Source: Oenanthe sinensis (Eukaryota > Streptophyta > Magnoliopsida > Apiales > Apiaceae). From it: 64,000 nt of DNA. This document shows, one piece after another, positions 11,401 to 23,300 of the stretch (position 1 is the stretch's first letter; each line of letters begins with the position of its first letter). Location of the stretch: positions 28,871,501 to 28,935,500 of the forward strand of contig CM053810.1 in assembly GCA_028671895.1 (NCBI GenBank). The letters are read 5' to 3'. The notes under the pieces are model-generated. The model ran no database searches. It was not told the DNA's origin and worked only from the letters and a program-made list of their open reading frames with translations. A program made the translations under genes and the position numbers.

Positions 11401-14400
11401 GCAGAAATTCTAAGTGACATCACTAATATCAAAAGAATGACAACTAATATTAATGGATTTTGCAAAAGACATGAATTACATCACTTAAACTACATATTAA
11501 GTGGTTCCATTAATATTAGCATTAAACAATTAAAAGTAAATAAAATTACAATTAATTAATATATACAAATACTTATGCTGAAACATTTGATACATATAGC
11601 ATGAATAACATATGACAGCACAAAGTACGAGATCCTGGATATAAATTGACTGTACAAAGAGATGCTACAATGTTAGGTCCCTAGGTCATGTTAGGTCCCG
11701 GAAGGTCCTAATTAATCTCATAGAGGTAATATTGGATCTCGGGTGATCACAAGCCAAACATTAACTAGTTCCTAAAGATAGTAGACATCTAAATAGCATG
11801 AACACTCTCTATAAACATTACATTTAAATAAATCAATATTAGACTAGAGTGACATACCTTAGTCAATAGAGCTTTTACTGGTGTATGATCATTGAATGAA
11901 CAATTACTCCTCTTTGCCCGAGAGATCGAACGTTTACTCCTTTCGAGATTGAACGTTTACTCCATTTGGACATGAATAACTTTTCAGCTACCAGTTAACA
12001 TTGTTCCTCGAAACAATACCACGCTCATCCAGACAGAAACTACATTACCTTCAACATCCAAATATTTCCTTGTAGATATTGGTCTTGGCAGCAGCTTCAC
12101 TAAACTCAGCACTCTAGAAACCAGTAGTCTTGACACTAGCAGAGTAGAACCTTAAAAAAAACTCTGAACTACCTTTCAGCTTCTGTATCAATACCAAGTC
12201 TTCATGTGGATTGATTCCTTGCGCTAAGTGTATCTACCTCTGGTTTAATTGAGTTAGTTCCTTGATTCAAACCCTACTCAATCTTGATTAGTTAGTGCAT
12301 CTTCAGTCTTCATTGAATTCACTCAGAAAAACCAATGAAATACACTTATACATGCACGACCAATCACTACTCTACTACCCAGATTCATCAAGAACTGACT
12401 CTAGGAAATGTTGTTACACAAAACCCTTTGTCATGGCAGATGTGTCCTTAATGTTTCCTTAGATTTTCAGTGGGTAGAGTAGTCTTCTTCAAATATGATT
12501 GAGATCATCTTGCATTATTTTTAAATTGACAATTTCCTTTCTAATATGCAATCACTCAATCTGGATCACTCAGTGCTCCTAAGAATCTCAACTCTTACTC
12601 AATGAGCACTGCTAGCCTTTGAACATCAAACACGACTAGTTGATCCAACTTACTGATGCTCCCCCTGTGATGCTGCTTGCAGCTTTTATTCATCTGGTGT
12701 CATCTGATCTTGAGCCCTAAACAGGATGTCAACCTTTAGAAATTCAGAGCTAAAATCAAACGAATGCTAGGGAGCTTGATGATGTTGTTCACTGCATCTA
12801 GATCATCTTAAATCAATCACAGACTCTATGTAAGCTCTTAACTCCAAATAAGATAGCCCTTCATCACACCATGTGACTTCAGGCATGATTAATCTTACTT
12901 GATGTCTTCTCTTTATATTTACTGATTAGACTTGCTGTGTCAACTGATTCAGCCGTAGTGAATAGGAAACCTTAAGTCTATCCATTATCCTTGTAATTTC
13001 ACTCAAGGTCTGGATTTCCCTATTAACTCCTCCATTTGGTCATGAAGTCCGAAAACTGAACTTTACTCTAGAATACTCCTTTCAGTGCAGACATAACATA
13101 GAATTTCATTCGTCAACGAATTCCATTACCTGCCCTCAAAGTGTTCTTACAGCAATCTGCCTAATCCTTTGAATGTGATTAATCACTGAGATGCTTCATC
13201 TATCGAATGCATGAACAAACACCAAAACTAAACAGGGTAGCCTTTGACTTGACTTCCCTTCAACTGACATACTTCACTAATGTCCTTCTTAAAAGAATTT
13301 CATTAGAAGTAGTCCTTTCTCACCAACTTCATCTTTACCGTCGAATCCGTTATCTTGATAAACCAAGTATTAGTTGATAAACCAAGTGTGAGAGCATCAT
13401 TTGTTGTTGCAGCTAACTCCATTCTGATAAACTTCAACGAATAGTTGACTTCATCATAAGCATTAAATTTCGTGTCAGCAATAACCTCACTTCCAGTAGA
13501 GTGAGCTTCTATTTCTCTTGACCCCGATCAATATTGTTCATCCTCGAACTGATATTAGGAAACCCTTCGCAAAGAATCCCCTATGTCTTCCTTAATATTG
13601 TGCTTCAGATCATTCAAGAAAAATAGGTAACCTTGCTTAACCATTTGAATACCAAAGCAAAAGTAGTTACATGCCTCGAACATGGAAATGTCTGAGATAT
13701 ATAACTTGTACATGTTGAAAGATACTCTGCATTCACAAATGATTAAGACACGTGGTCCTCAATTTGATTGAGTCCAAGGGTTAGAGATATTTCTAAACAT
13801 TGTTAACAACAAAGCATTCAAGTTCAACATGCTCATTCTTATCTGACTGATCACTCCTCATCTATATCAGCCTCAACAAGTAGTCTTGGCTATGAGCTCA
13901 GTGATCCCAACCTAACTTAAGGTGGACTAGCAGTCTATAAGAATCATGTCGTACATATATGTAGTCATAGAAGAATCAATCACTCAGATTCCTAATTCTT
14001 CTAAATCACCTTTGTTGTTCACTTTAACATTATTTTATCTCTAATTACCTGAGTCAATTTAGATTTAAAAATTTAATTCATGGTTTATTATACTGACCCC
14101 TAGGCAATTCCCAAATTAGAAACAAACTCATCTTAACAAGCACATGATCAGATATAGCATTTAATACAACCATGCGAGTATAAACAGATTATTGACAATG
14201 TAAACATCAAGGCACTTAGCATGCAGCAAATACTCTTTCCGGTAAATGTACCCCTACAAATACCTAAGACTCTATATGCTAACATGATCAATTATCGTAA
14301 AGCAAGCATTAAATCACACAAGATCTAATCATGAAGTCAAATACTGATAAACAAGCAACACTAACAAACTAGCATAAGTTATCTAATTTATATAGAAATC

Positions 14401-15880
14401 AAGGTGAGACATGCATTACATCAAACTTATAATATAATGCAGTTCAGCACTTAATACTCTATAATTAAATCAAATAAGTATAAACTAGTTAGAAAGTATA
14501 CCTGAGCGATGCTTAGCATTCCATCTCGAGTGATAATCAATTGATCCAAATCAATTTCCATTCTACTGACACTCATAGAAGTATCCTTGCATTTGACCTC
14601 AATAAGCAATGATGTTCCTGCTTCAACCCAAATTGATACCTGATTGTTCTGCTTAAAGACCCCGACATAGAATGTCTCATGTTCTGCTTGAAAAGATCAC
14701 TCTTCTTTGTATGTGTAGCAATAACCCCTTGATTATCATATGTCAGTGATAATCAAACCTTGTGTATTTCTGCCACTGATGTCCTTTAACCAAATCTTCA
14801 ATTGTTGTTTTGGTTCTTTGACCGTTAAACTGAATTCCTTTTCAAAATCCCAAACTCTTCAGATATTGATTCGAAAACCACTGATCGAAGACTCTTCCCT
14901 AAATGAACTAATCCCCTTTCAATAACCAAATGATCCACTGAGTAGACCGATGTAGAAATACATCTCCAATGGTAAGATCAGGTCTCAACTCCATTAGAAT
15001 GTTCTTCAGTCAGTTCGTTTGTCCTCAACGAACGAAGAATCAACTCCTGTTGTTTCGTTTAATAAAACATTTTGTTCAAACAGAAGTATTTTAATTTTTT
15101 TTAGGAATTTAAATAATCAAAATAAATTGAAAATGCATTTTTGATAAATAATAATAAATTTCTCAATTTTAAATTATAAATAAAATAAAATAATTCGAAA
15201 AGAAAGTTTTGATATAGAGATAACAAAATTTTCAAGGTATATTAAATAATCCCGAAAAAGAAATTATTTCAAATCAAAATTAATTTCCAAAGAATTTTAT
15301 AGAATTTATAATCCAAAACAGTTTCAATTATAATTAAAATAAAACAGATTGAAAATATAAGTTTGATATAAAAATAATAAATTTTCAAGTCATCTTAGAT
15401 ATTCTTGAAAATAAATTATTTCAACCAAAATGATTTTCCAAAAAGTTTTATGAGATTTATAATTAAAACTTCTATAAAAAATAAATTATTAAACCTCAAA
15501 AATAATTCTCAAAATACTTTTAAGAATATTAAACTCAAAAGAAATTAAATTGGATTTTAAGATTAATTTTAGTTTTTAAATTAATAAAATTCTTAACTAA
15601 GAATATTAAAAATATAAAATATTTGACTCTAAAATTTAAAAGAAAATAAAATATTTTCCAAGATGTAAAATAAACTTGAAAAATAAATTATTTAAATTTA
15701 AAAATTATTTTCAAAATATTTTATATAATTAAATTCAAATTTAATTATTAAATTAATTATTAAACTAAAAATAATTTGAGAGAAAAACAATTTTTGTTTT
15801 AAATAAAAGTTAAACTATGTAGCCATGTGTCATGTTGAAACAGCCTTCTAAGAAAAAAAATTCTACATAGAAATGTTCTA
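8476..15880 (-). other. E2 interior without recognisable genes
   Basis: About 7.4 kb of AT-rich sequence. Only short ORFs exist on either strand and none shows a gag, protease, integrase, RT or RNase H motif. The stretch 15090-15780 is especially AT-rich. I see no captured host gene, though a diverged fragment could be missed by eye. Confidence 0.6.
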
Positions 15881-16770
15881 CATAGACTCTATCTAGAACA
15901 TCAAGTAGAAATTCTACATAGAAATGTTCTACTTAGGCTCTATGTAGAACATTAAGTAGAACTTCTGACTTAGAAAATATTTCTAACTCCAGAATTTCTA
16001 CTTAGGTTCTATCTAGAACATTAAGTAGAATTTCTACATTGAAATGTTCTACTTAGGCTCTATGTAGAACATTAAGTAGAACTTCTGACTTAGAAAATAT
16101 TTCTAACTCCAGAATTTCTACTTAGGTTCTATCTAGAACATTAAGTAGAATTTCTACATAGAAATGTTCTACTTAGGCTCTATGTAGAACATTAAGTAGA
16201 ACTTCTGACTTAGAAAATATTTCTAACTCCAGAATTTCTACTTAGGTTCTATCTAGAACATTAAGTAGAATTTCTACATAGAAATGTTCTACTTAGGCTC
16301 TATGTAGAACATTAAGTAGAACTTCTGACTTAGAAAATATTTCTAACTCCAGAATTTCTACTTAGGTTCTATCTAGAACATTAAGTAGAATTTCTACATA
16401 GAAATGTTCTACTTAGGCTCTATGTAGAACATTAAGTAGAACTTCTGACTTAGAAAATATTTCTAACTCCAGAATTTCTACTTAGGTTCTATCTAGAACA
16501 TTAAGTAGAATTTCTACATAGAAATGTTCTACTTAGGCTCTATGTAGAACATTAAGTAGAACTTCTGACTTAAAAAATATTTCTAACTCCAGAATTTCTA
16601 CTTAGGTTCTATCTAGAACATTAAGTAGAATATTCGAGATAATGTTCGAGTTAGACACTATCTCGAACATCAAGTCGAATTTCTACATAGAAATGTTCTA
16701 CTTGGCTATCTCGAACATCTAAGTAGAATTTCTACATAGAAATGTTCTACTTGGCTATCTAGAACATTTT
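15881..16770 (-). repeat. 120-bp tandem array in the E2 leader
   Basis: From about 15960 to 16620 the sequence repeats with an exact period of 120 bp, about six copies. Copies are almost identical; one differs at TTGAAATG versus TAGAAATG and another at TTAAAAAATA. Each unit holds GTAGAA and TTCTAC pairs that can form hairpins, such as TTCTACATAGAA. Less regular copies flank both sides. The array lies just downstream of the primer-binding site, in the region that would hold the leader and packaging signals. Confidence 0.95.
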
Positions 16771-16887
16771 GTACTTAGAAAAATTCCGGGCTTCAGAAAA
16801 AAATTCTGGATGTCCAGTGAACCAATTGTACCCTCTTTAATCTCAAAAATAAAAATAGATCCAATCGATTTGTATGTCAATCGAGTA

Positions 16888-16899
16888 GCTCTGATACCA
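16888..16899 (-). other. E2 primer-binding site
   Basis: The minus strand reads TGGTATCAGAGC, an exact match to the usual plant initiator tRNA-Met site, two bases inside the 5' LTR. Confidence 0.93.
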
Positions 16900-16901
16900 A
16901 T

Positions 16902-18359
16902 TGTTGGGTCCCGGAGATCGTAGAGGGGAGGTGAATACGATTCCCAAATTAAAATTATGACTTTTAATTATTTTTGGGACAACATAAAGATTACTTTGGT
17001 TCAAACCCGGGTACTGTTCATCATCTTCTTCAACCTCAAGAACACCATTAAAATAACCAAGATAATGAACGGTAAATCATCTAAAATACACAACACAACA
17101 AGATCCAAGAATATAACTTTATATTCATTGAAGTGGGGTAGATGCTACAAACAAGTTCAAGAACATAAGCTCAAGAACACAACAAAGAAGTGATTTTTAG
17201 CTCCTCTAAAAATATTACAAATTCTAGATCTAGGAGACAAAAATCAAACCTATCTTCTAAACAAGATTTAGCAATGTTTACAATAGAAGAATAGATGAGT
17301 GGTATGATAAAGAAAATCATGGCTCTAAAATATGCAAGATCTAGTTCGGCCATGGGGGAGAGAAAAATAATTCTTTTTCTCTCTCCCCTTTTCTCTTCTC
17401 ATCCGGATGCACTACATACTGATTAAGACTTGGGTTTCTTCTTTATATATTGAAAAAGGTGTTGCTTTTTATTTTTCCACCTTTTTCTCTTGTTCTCCCA
17501 AATCATATCTTCAAAGTCATGTGCCAAGCATGCCTTTGGAAATATTTAATATAAAAGTAATATTTAATAAATATATAAAATATAAATAAAGATTATCTTT
17601 ATTTATAAAATATATAAATAATTAAATAATTACTTTATTTAATTAAATTAAATATTTCCATTCCACTCTTCAATTTGTGTAGACTTCCTTATCCAAATAC
17701 TTGGCCCCGTATACGTGACTCCACCACGTCCAAGTATTTGGCCTTCTAATCTGTGAAGCTTTAGTAAGATCCAATCAGGTTGTGTCGTCTGTCCCTTATC
17801 CATTAGGTTGACATTTCTCCAACACTGATTTACCACCTTTGTTGATCCTCCACATGACTCAAGAAAACCAACAACTTTAGAATGATTAAAATCATATTAA
17901 CCGACGAGAGCTTGCCTCCAATGTCCTGACACTTGATGCAACGGTCTAGTTCATAAGTGACTAGTCTTGATAGGGGCTCTTGATTCCGAACATGATTCCA
18001 CATTCTTCTTTGCAAACCTTACTTGTTGCTTCGATTATAATGCACTAAAATCGTCATAGACTAAGACAATCTTCTATAGCTTCCACATCCTTGAATAGAT
18101 GTCAACATCTTTTATTCTCCACTGAGGCATGAACATGTTAATGAACTTCTTCCAGTGAGCTTCAAGTCTGTAGATGATCCTTTGATACTTTGTCTTAACT
18201 GAACTTTGTGATCCAAGATTTCTGTGCACCTGCATATTATTACATGTCCTGTTCTATTATTGAGTTATCATCAACCATTACATAGAGATTACATTTAGCA
18301 TTTCTAGTACACATGAAAGTGCAGTGAGTTACTTCCCTTCACTCCTATCTCCCCTTTCA
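16902..18359 (-). repeat. E2 5' LTR
   Basis: It has the same length as the left copy and differs at about 8 positions by eye. Examples are GGGGGGG versus GGGGAGG near 16928, CGGTCTGG versus CGGTCTAG near 17945, and a T-to-G change near 17883. A TATATAAAG box on the minus strand is at 17441-17449. The hairpin lies at the left end, near the primer-binding site. Confidence 0.95.
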
Positions 18360-18364
18360 ATTGT

Positions 18365-18723
18365 TCGAAATCAATTTCCAAAAAGCCTACAGAATATATA
18401 TCGGTGAAAATTAATATGGACAGAAGGTAATTCATTCATCTTCAACATAAAAGACATACAGACGGGAGCTCCATTAAAGACACACATTAAACTCACCCAA
18501 TTGTATTTATGTTGTAACATTAATTGAACCCATTGAAGCTAATCATACTGATTAGAAGTGTAGCACTCAGGGATTTAATAATATACTTTTATTTCCCCGA
18601 ATCTTTGTGATTCCATAATTGTCATTTTTATATCTCAAGAACACAAACACTTAATCTGTAATTAAATGAAAAATCTACCATATCATATTCAACCCCCCTT
18701 CTATGATGATTTTGGACCTAACA
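18365..18723 (+). repeat. S: Sirevirus-type LTR fragment, right part (U5 end)
   Basis: This continues S after E2 and its ATTGT duplication (18360-18364). It ends in ...GGACCTAACA at 18723, the same ending as the E3 LTR. The C-rich hairpin has stem ATCATA (18682-18687) and TATGAT (18702-18707). Instead of a primer-binding site it is followed directly by RT coding sequence, so a deletion or recombination removed the leader, gag, protease, integrase and the start of RT. Confidence 0.75.
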
Positions 18724-19879
18724 AAGTCTATGTTGAGCAACCACCAGGATTTGTTGATCCAAAGTTTCCTGATCATGTTTACAAGTTAGACAAGGCACTA
18801 TATGGATTGAAGCAAGCACCTAAAGCATGGTATGAAACTATATCAAAATTTCTTCTTGAAAATGGATTCATTAGAGGTACCATTGACAAAACTCTTTTTA
18901 TTAGAAAACATAAACGTGATATTTTGCTTGTCCAAAATTATGTTGATGATATTATACTTGGTGCTACTAATGAAAAACTCTGTGAAAAGTTTAGCAAATT
19001 AATGCAGTAAAATTATGAAATGAGCATGATGGGAGAATTAAACTTCTTTTTGGGAATTCAAGTGAAACAGAATGATGATGAAATTTTCATCAATCAAACA
19101 AAATATGTGAAAGACCTATTGAAGAAGTTTGATATGGAAGACTGTGCAACTGCCAAAACTCCCATGTCAACAATCACTAAGCTAGACTCTGATCCAAAGG
19201 GTAAGAAAGTTAACAACATTAGCTATAGATGTATGATTGGCTCATTGTTATATTTAACTGCAAGTAGACCAGATATAATGTTTGCAACATGCTTGTGTGC
19301 TAGATTTCAGGCTGACCCAAGAGAATCACATTTGTTAGTTGTAAATTTTTTTCCAGATATCTTAAGGGTGCACAAACACTTGGACTTTGGTATCCTAGAG
19401 AATCAGATTTTTCACTAATTGGTTATTCAGACTCCAACTATGCAGGATGCAAAGTGGACAGGAAAAGCACAACAGGTCAATGCCAATTTCTTGGTAACAG
19501 GTTAATTTCTTGGTTTAGCAAGAAACAACAAATAGTTTCAACCTCAACGGTTGAGGCTGAATAAATAGCAGCTGGAAGTTGATGTGCTCAAATTCTATGG
19601 ATGAGAAATCAGTTACTTGATTATGGACTAACATTCTCAAATATTCCTATGTATTATGACAATATTAGTGCTATTAAAATTGCAGAGAATCCAGTCCAAA
19701 ATTCCAGAACAAAGCAAATTGATTTCAGGTTTTATTTTATTAGAGAACATGTTGAAAATGGTACTGTGACACTTCATTATATTCCAACTGACAGACATAT
19801 TGTAGACATATTAAGCAAACCACTTGATGAATCTACCTTTATCAGACTGGTAGGTGGATTAGGTATGTTAAATATGTAA
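18724..19879 (+). pseudogene. R1: Sirevirus RT/RNase H remnant
   Basis: The sequence starts inside RT at V-Y-V-E-Q-P-P-G-F and keeps the catalytic box Y-V-D-D-I-I-L-G. It continues through the connection region and RNase H (S-N-Y-A-G-C-K-V-D-R-K-S-T; I-R-E-H-V-E-N-G-T) to the usual end G-L-G-M-L-N. Lesions: an in-frame TAA at 19008-19010, a frameshift near 19345-19360 in a T-run, and stops near 19561 and 19579. It cannot make a functional enzyme. Its closest relative here by eye is the E5 RT. Confidence 0.9.
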
Positions 19880-20311
19880 GTGCTCTATCATAAAGGAAAC
19901 AATGTATGTACTTTAATTATACTCCCTGATTTCTCAAATTATGATTTGTTCCTACAAAATTATTGAGGTACTGTATCCTGATAGAGTCTAACTTCTAGAC
20001 TCTGACGAGTCTGTAGACTCTGAGAATGTTATAAGTGTCTAGACTCTGAAATGGTTAACATTCACGCCTACAGACTCTAATTACGTTTAAACTGTTTAAA
20101 TGACTTATAATAGGCGGTAACAGTTACTTTTGATTGTGACAGGCTGGACTCGTGTGTATTGTATGCAATTTCAACAAAATAGAATTTTTCATACAATTTA
20201 CTCACTTGTTTACTGTAATTTTTTCTCTAAGGTAAAAATACTCATAGAGATTTTCACGAACCCTAGCTAATTTCTTCAATCCTTTTCATCACTTTTAACT
20301 CAACAATTTCA
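19880..20311 (+). other. R1 spacer between pol and the env-like ORF, with AGAGTCT words
   Basis: There is no coding sequence. Between 19984 and 20085 the words AGAGTCT, AGACTCT and close variants occur about seven times. The same words recur in R1's env-like ORF and 3' LTR. Confidence 0.7.
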
Positions 20312-23300
20312 ATGTCTGTTATCTCAACTGTTATGAGGGGACCCAAAGCTATTGCATTCACTTTTAGAGACTTTGAGTTTATGACCACTAACCATGTGGC
20401 AGCCCTTGGTGACAAGAAAGGGGTAGATGCTGACTACTATCCTATGATGGATTTCCTGGAACAAACTGAGCTCACCTACATTCTGAAAGCATCCCCAATA
20501 ATTCATATGGATGCTGTCTCTCAAGCTTAGAGTTCAGCCAAGGTAGTTGATCCTTCTCAGGATCAACCAGGTAAAATCATGTTTATATTTGGTGACTTCA
20601 CTTTTGATGTCACTGCTGATGTGATAAATTCTGTGTTTAAATTGCTTGTTAAGTCTTCTTTTGATAATACTGTATCTGATGATGAAATCAAAAGCATGTT
20701 TAAGGAAATAGGTTATTCTACTAGCTTAGATAACATGAGTAAAATAACTATGCCTTACTTAAGGAAAGAATGGTCCTTTTTCTTTGACCAAATTGCTAAG
20801 TGCTTCATTGGTAAGTGTAGTTGTTTTGATGCTATTACATTTATTACTTATCAAATTGGTTACAGTCTCCTGTTTGACAAGGTGATCAATATTGGTGATA
20901 TGTTGCTCACTCAAATGGGAGCAAAATTAAACAATGTGCAAGAGGGAAGAAAGAATGTCTACTATCATAGATTTTTTATGATTCTCTTGAACCACTTCAT
21001 TCCTAATATGTCTGCCAAGCTTGCAGATGATTGTTGTGTACAGGCTTATAGGCAATAAAGAAGGATCTTTTCTAACATCAAGAGAATTGATGACAAAAAG
21101 AAGAGTCTACCTGGCATGACTTATGCACAGGTAATGCAGGTAAAACTCTCCAACTATAAACCTTACATCTATAATTCTTCATTTTTTGGTGGTGAAATGG
21201 TGCAGGAACAAGTAATGGAAAACCCCCTGCACCTACCCATGTAACCAAATCCCCTTCAAATAAACAATCTTCAAAACCAAAATCCAAAAAAAAACTAACC
21301 TCTGGTGTCTCTCAACAGGCACCAGTTGTAAAGAAGAGAATACTGGTACAATCAAGGCATGTAGATGAACCAAGTGATGAGGAGCTCAACCCCCTTGAGA
21401 AACAAATTGTTGAAGGACTCTCTTTGCTAAAAGAAGGTCATTATACACCTAATTCTAACCTTCAATCCAAGTCTATAGACTCTCAAAAGGCTACGGACTC
21501 TGATAAACCTAGGGAAACACCTCATGATTCTCAAATTGGGACTCTTGAGAAATCTTTTGCTAAGAAATAAAAGAGGTTGATGAAGGCTTATTCTGCACAC
21601 ACACACAAGCCTATTATTGTTAGTAACCCTGTTTTGCAGGAAATAGATGCTCACAAGGCTCCTGCAGGGCCAGACTCTAAAAGCAAGAAAACCCCTGAAC
21701 TAGAGTCTAATATTGAGTAAGAGTCTGGACTGCATTTAAACTCTGATTATGATACATTTTGGGAAGGAATGCCATTGGATGCAGCCTCATGTCTCATTGA
21801 TGACATCATTACTCCACATGATGAGGTACTGCTATTTCTATATCCTTTGGTGGAGTCACTAGAAGATCCTCAACTCTATAAGACACATCAACAAGTCTTG
21901 GATCTTTTCACAACCTATGCAGCCCTTGGGAAGAGAATGAAGATGTAGCTACAAATGTCTACACAAGATGTTGTCACAAATCTATATAACTACCTCTTCA
22001 ACACTTTATTACAAGACAAAGCAGTTGGGCTCATAGAAGGCAGGACTAATGAAGTTCTCAAAGCACTTGGTGCGCCAGACACTGAAAAGCAAAACACAAA
22101 GAAGCCTAAAAAGCTTAAGGTCCATAAGAGAAGAGAATTAGAGTCTGTTTCTGAGTTGGAAACTGAGATTGAGCAACCAGTTTCTGACTATGAAGCAGTT
22201 TAGGATAAAGGAATTACCTATAGGACATCTATTGATTGGATTTCAACTATTCAACATTTTCCAAGGAAGGTGGTTGATTTTCTTGTCAAAAATATAGGAA
22301 AGGTGGCCAACAAATATATTTATCCAACCTATCAGAGTGGATGGATCAAATAAAGGGCTCATACTATCAGAAGATTGCAAGGGAACTACAGGATTCCTTT
22401 CACATGACTCATGCCCAGGCCATCAATGCAATCCATGCAAGGACTTTTCTAAATGAAAACTTGGATGCATTAACAAAGGTAGAACCATAAGAGGTAGAAG
22501 GTAATGTAAGGAAGTTGGAGGATGGGACTAGTGCACCAGTGGCGGCTAGTGAGAAAAATGATCAATCTGCCTCACCCACACAAGAACCACTTAGTTAGAG
22601 GTTGGGTGATAGTGGGGCAGAGGAGCATGTTGTTAGGCCCTCATTGGCAATTCTCAAATATGTTGTTGGGAACCCTAGTGATATGGGAGGACATACTATG
22701 ATGGATACTCATGAAGAAATTCCACAATCTATTCTATCAGAGTCTATCCACCTTGAGGGGTTGTCTCAAGTACCAACAGTCAAAGATGGTGACACTCAGA
22801 CTCTGGCTTCTAATGAAGTAATACTAAATCAGTCAGAGTCTAGAGTAGACCCTGAGACTGGAATACTGGAGCCAACAGACTCTGGAAAGAAAGAAGAAGT
22901 TAGTATGGGTTTAGAGTCTGTTGATGCCCACCCCTTGGTGGAAACCCCTAGCCTTCAGGCATTTGAAGGGGTACCCCACCATCAAGGTGGTTCAGGTATT
23001 AAAGCACATATTCCTTCTCTCACCCCTCTTCTGTAGGATTTTTGAGTGCACCCTCCAAATTGAGAGAAAAAATAAATGAGAGGTTGGCACTGGACCAGGC
23101 AAAAGGAGAGGTAACAAAGCTATAGAGAGCCTGAGTGAGAATGAGAGAGTGGGTGTCCAACCCCACTGTGAGGATGAGAGACTAGGGTATCCTAAACCTA
23201 GCTTCACTTATTGGGATCAATATTTTTCATAGAGTTGGTCTAATGAGTTGGAGCAGGGGATGGATGAAAATTCTTTTGTTCTAATAATGCAGATTAGCAA

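Larger units (their letters stand above)
5769..18359 (-). mobile_element. E2: complete non-autonomous Sirevirus-like LTR retrotransposon (LARD type), 12,591 bp
   Basis: Two 1458-bp direct repeats (5769-7226 and 16902-18359) bound the element. It is flanked by the perfect 5-bp duplication ATTGT (5764-5768 and 18360-18364). The primer-binding site lies inside the right LTR and the polypurine tract inside the left LTR, so the element runs on the minus strand. The 9.7-kb interior shows no gag, protease, integrase or RT. The LTRs differ at about 8 substitutions by eye, about 0.5 percent, so the insertion is recent. It must have used proteins from another element. Confidence 0.95.
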
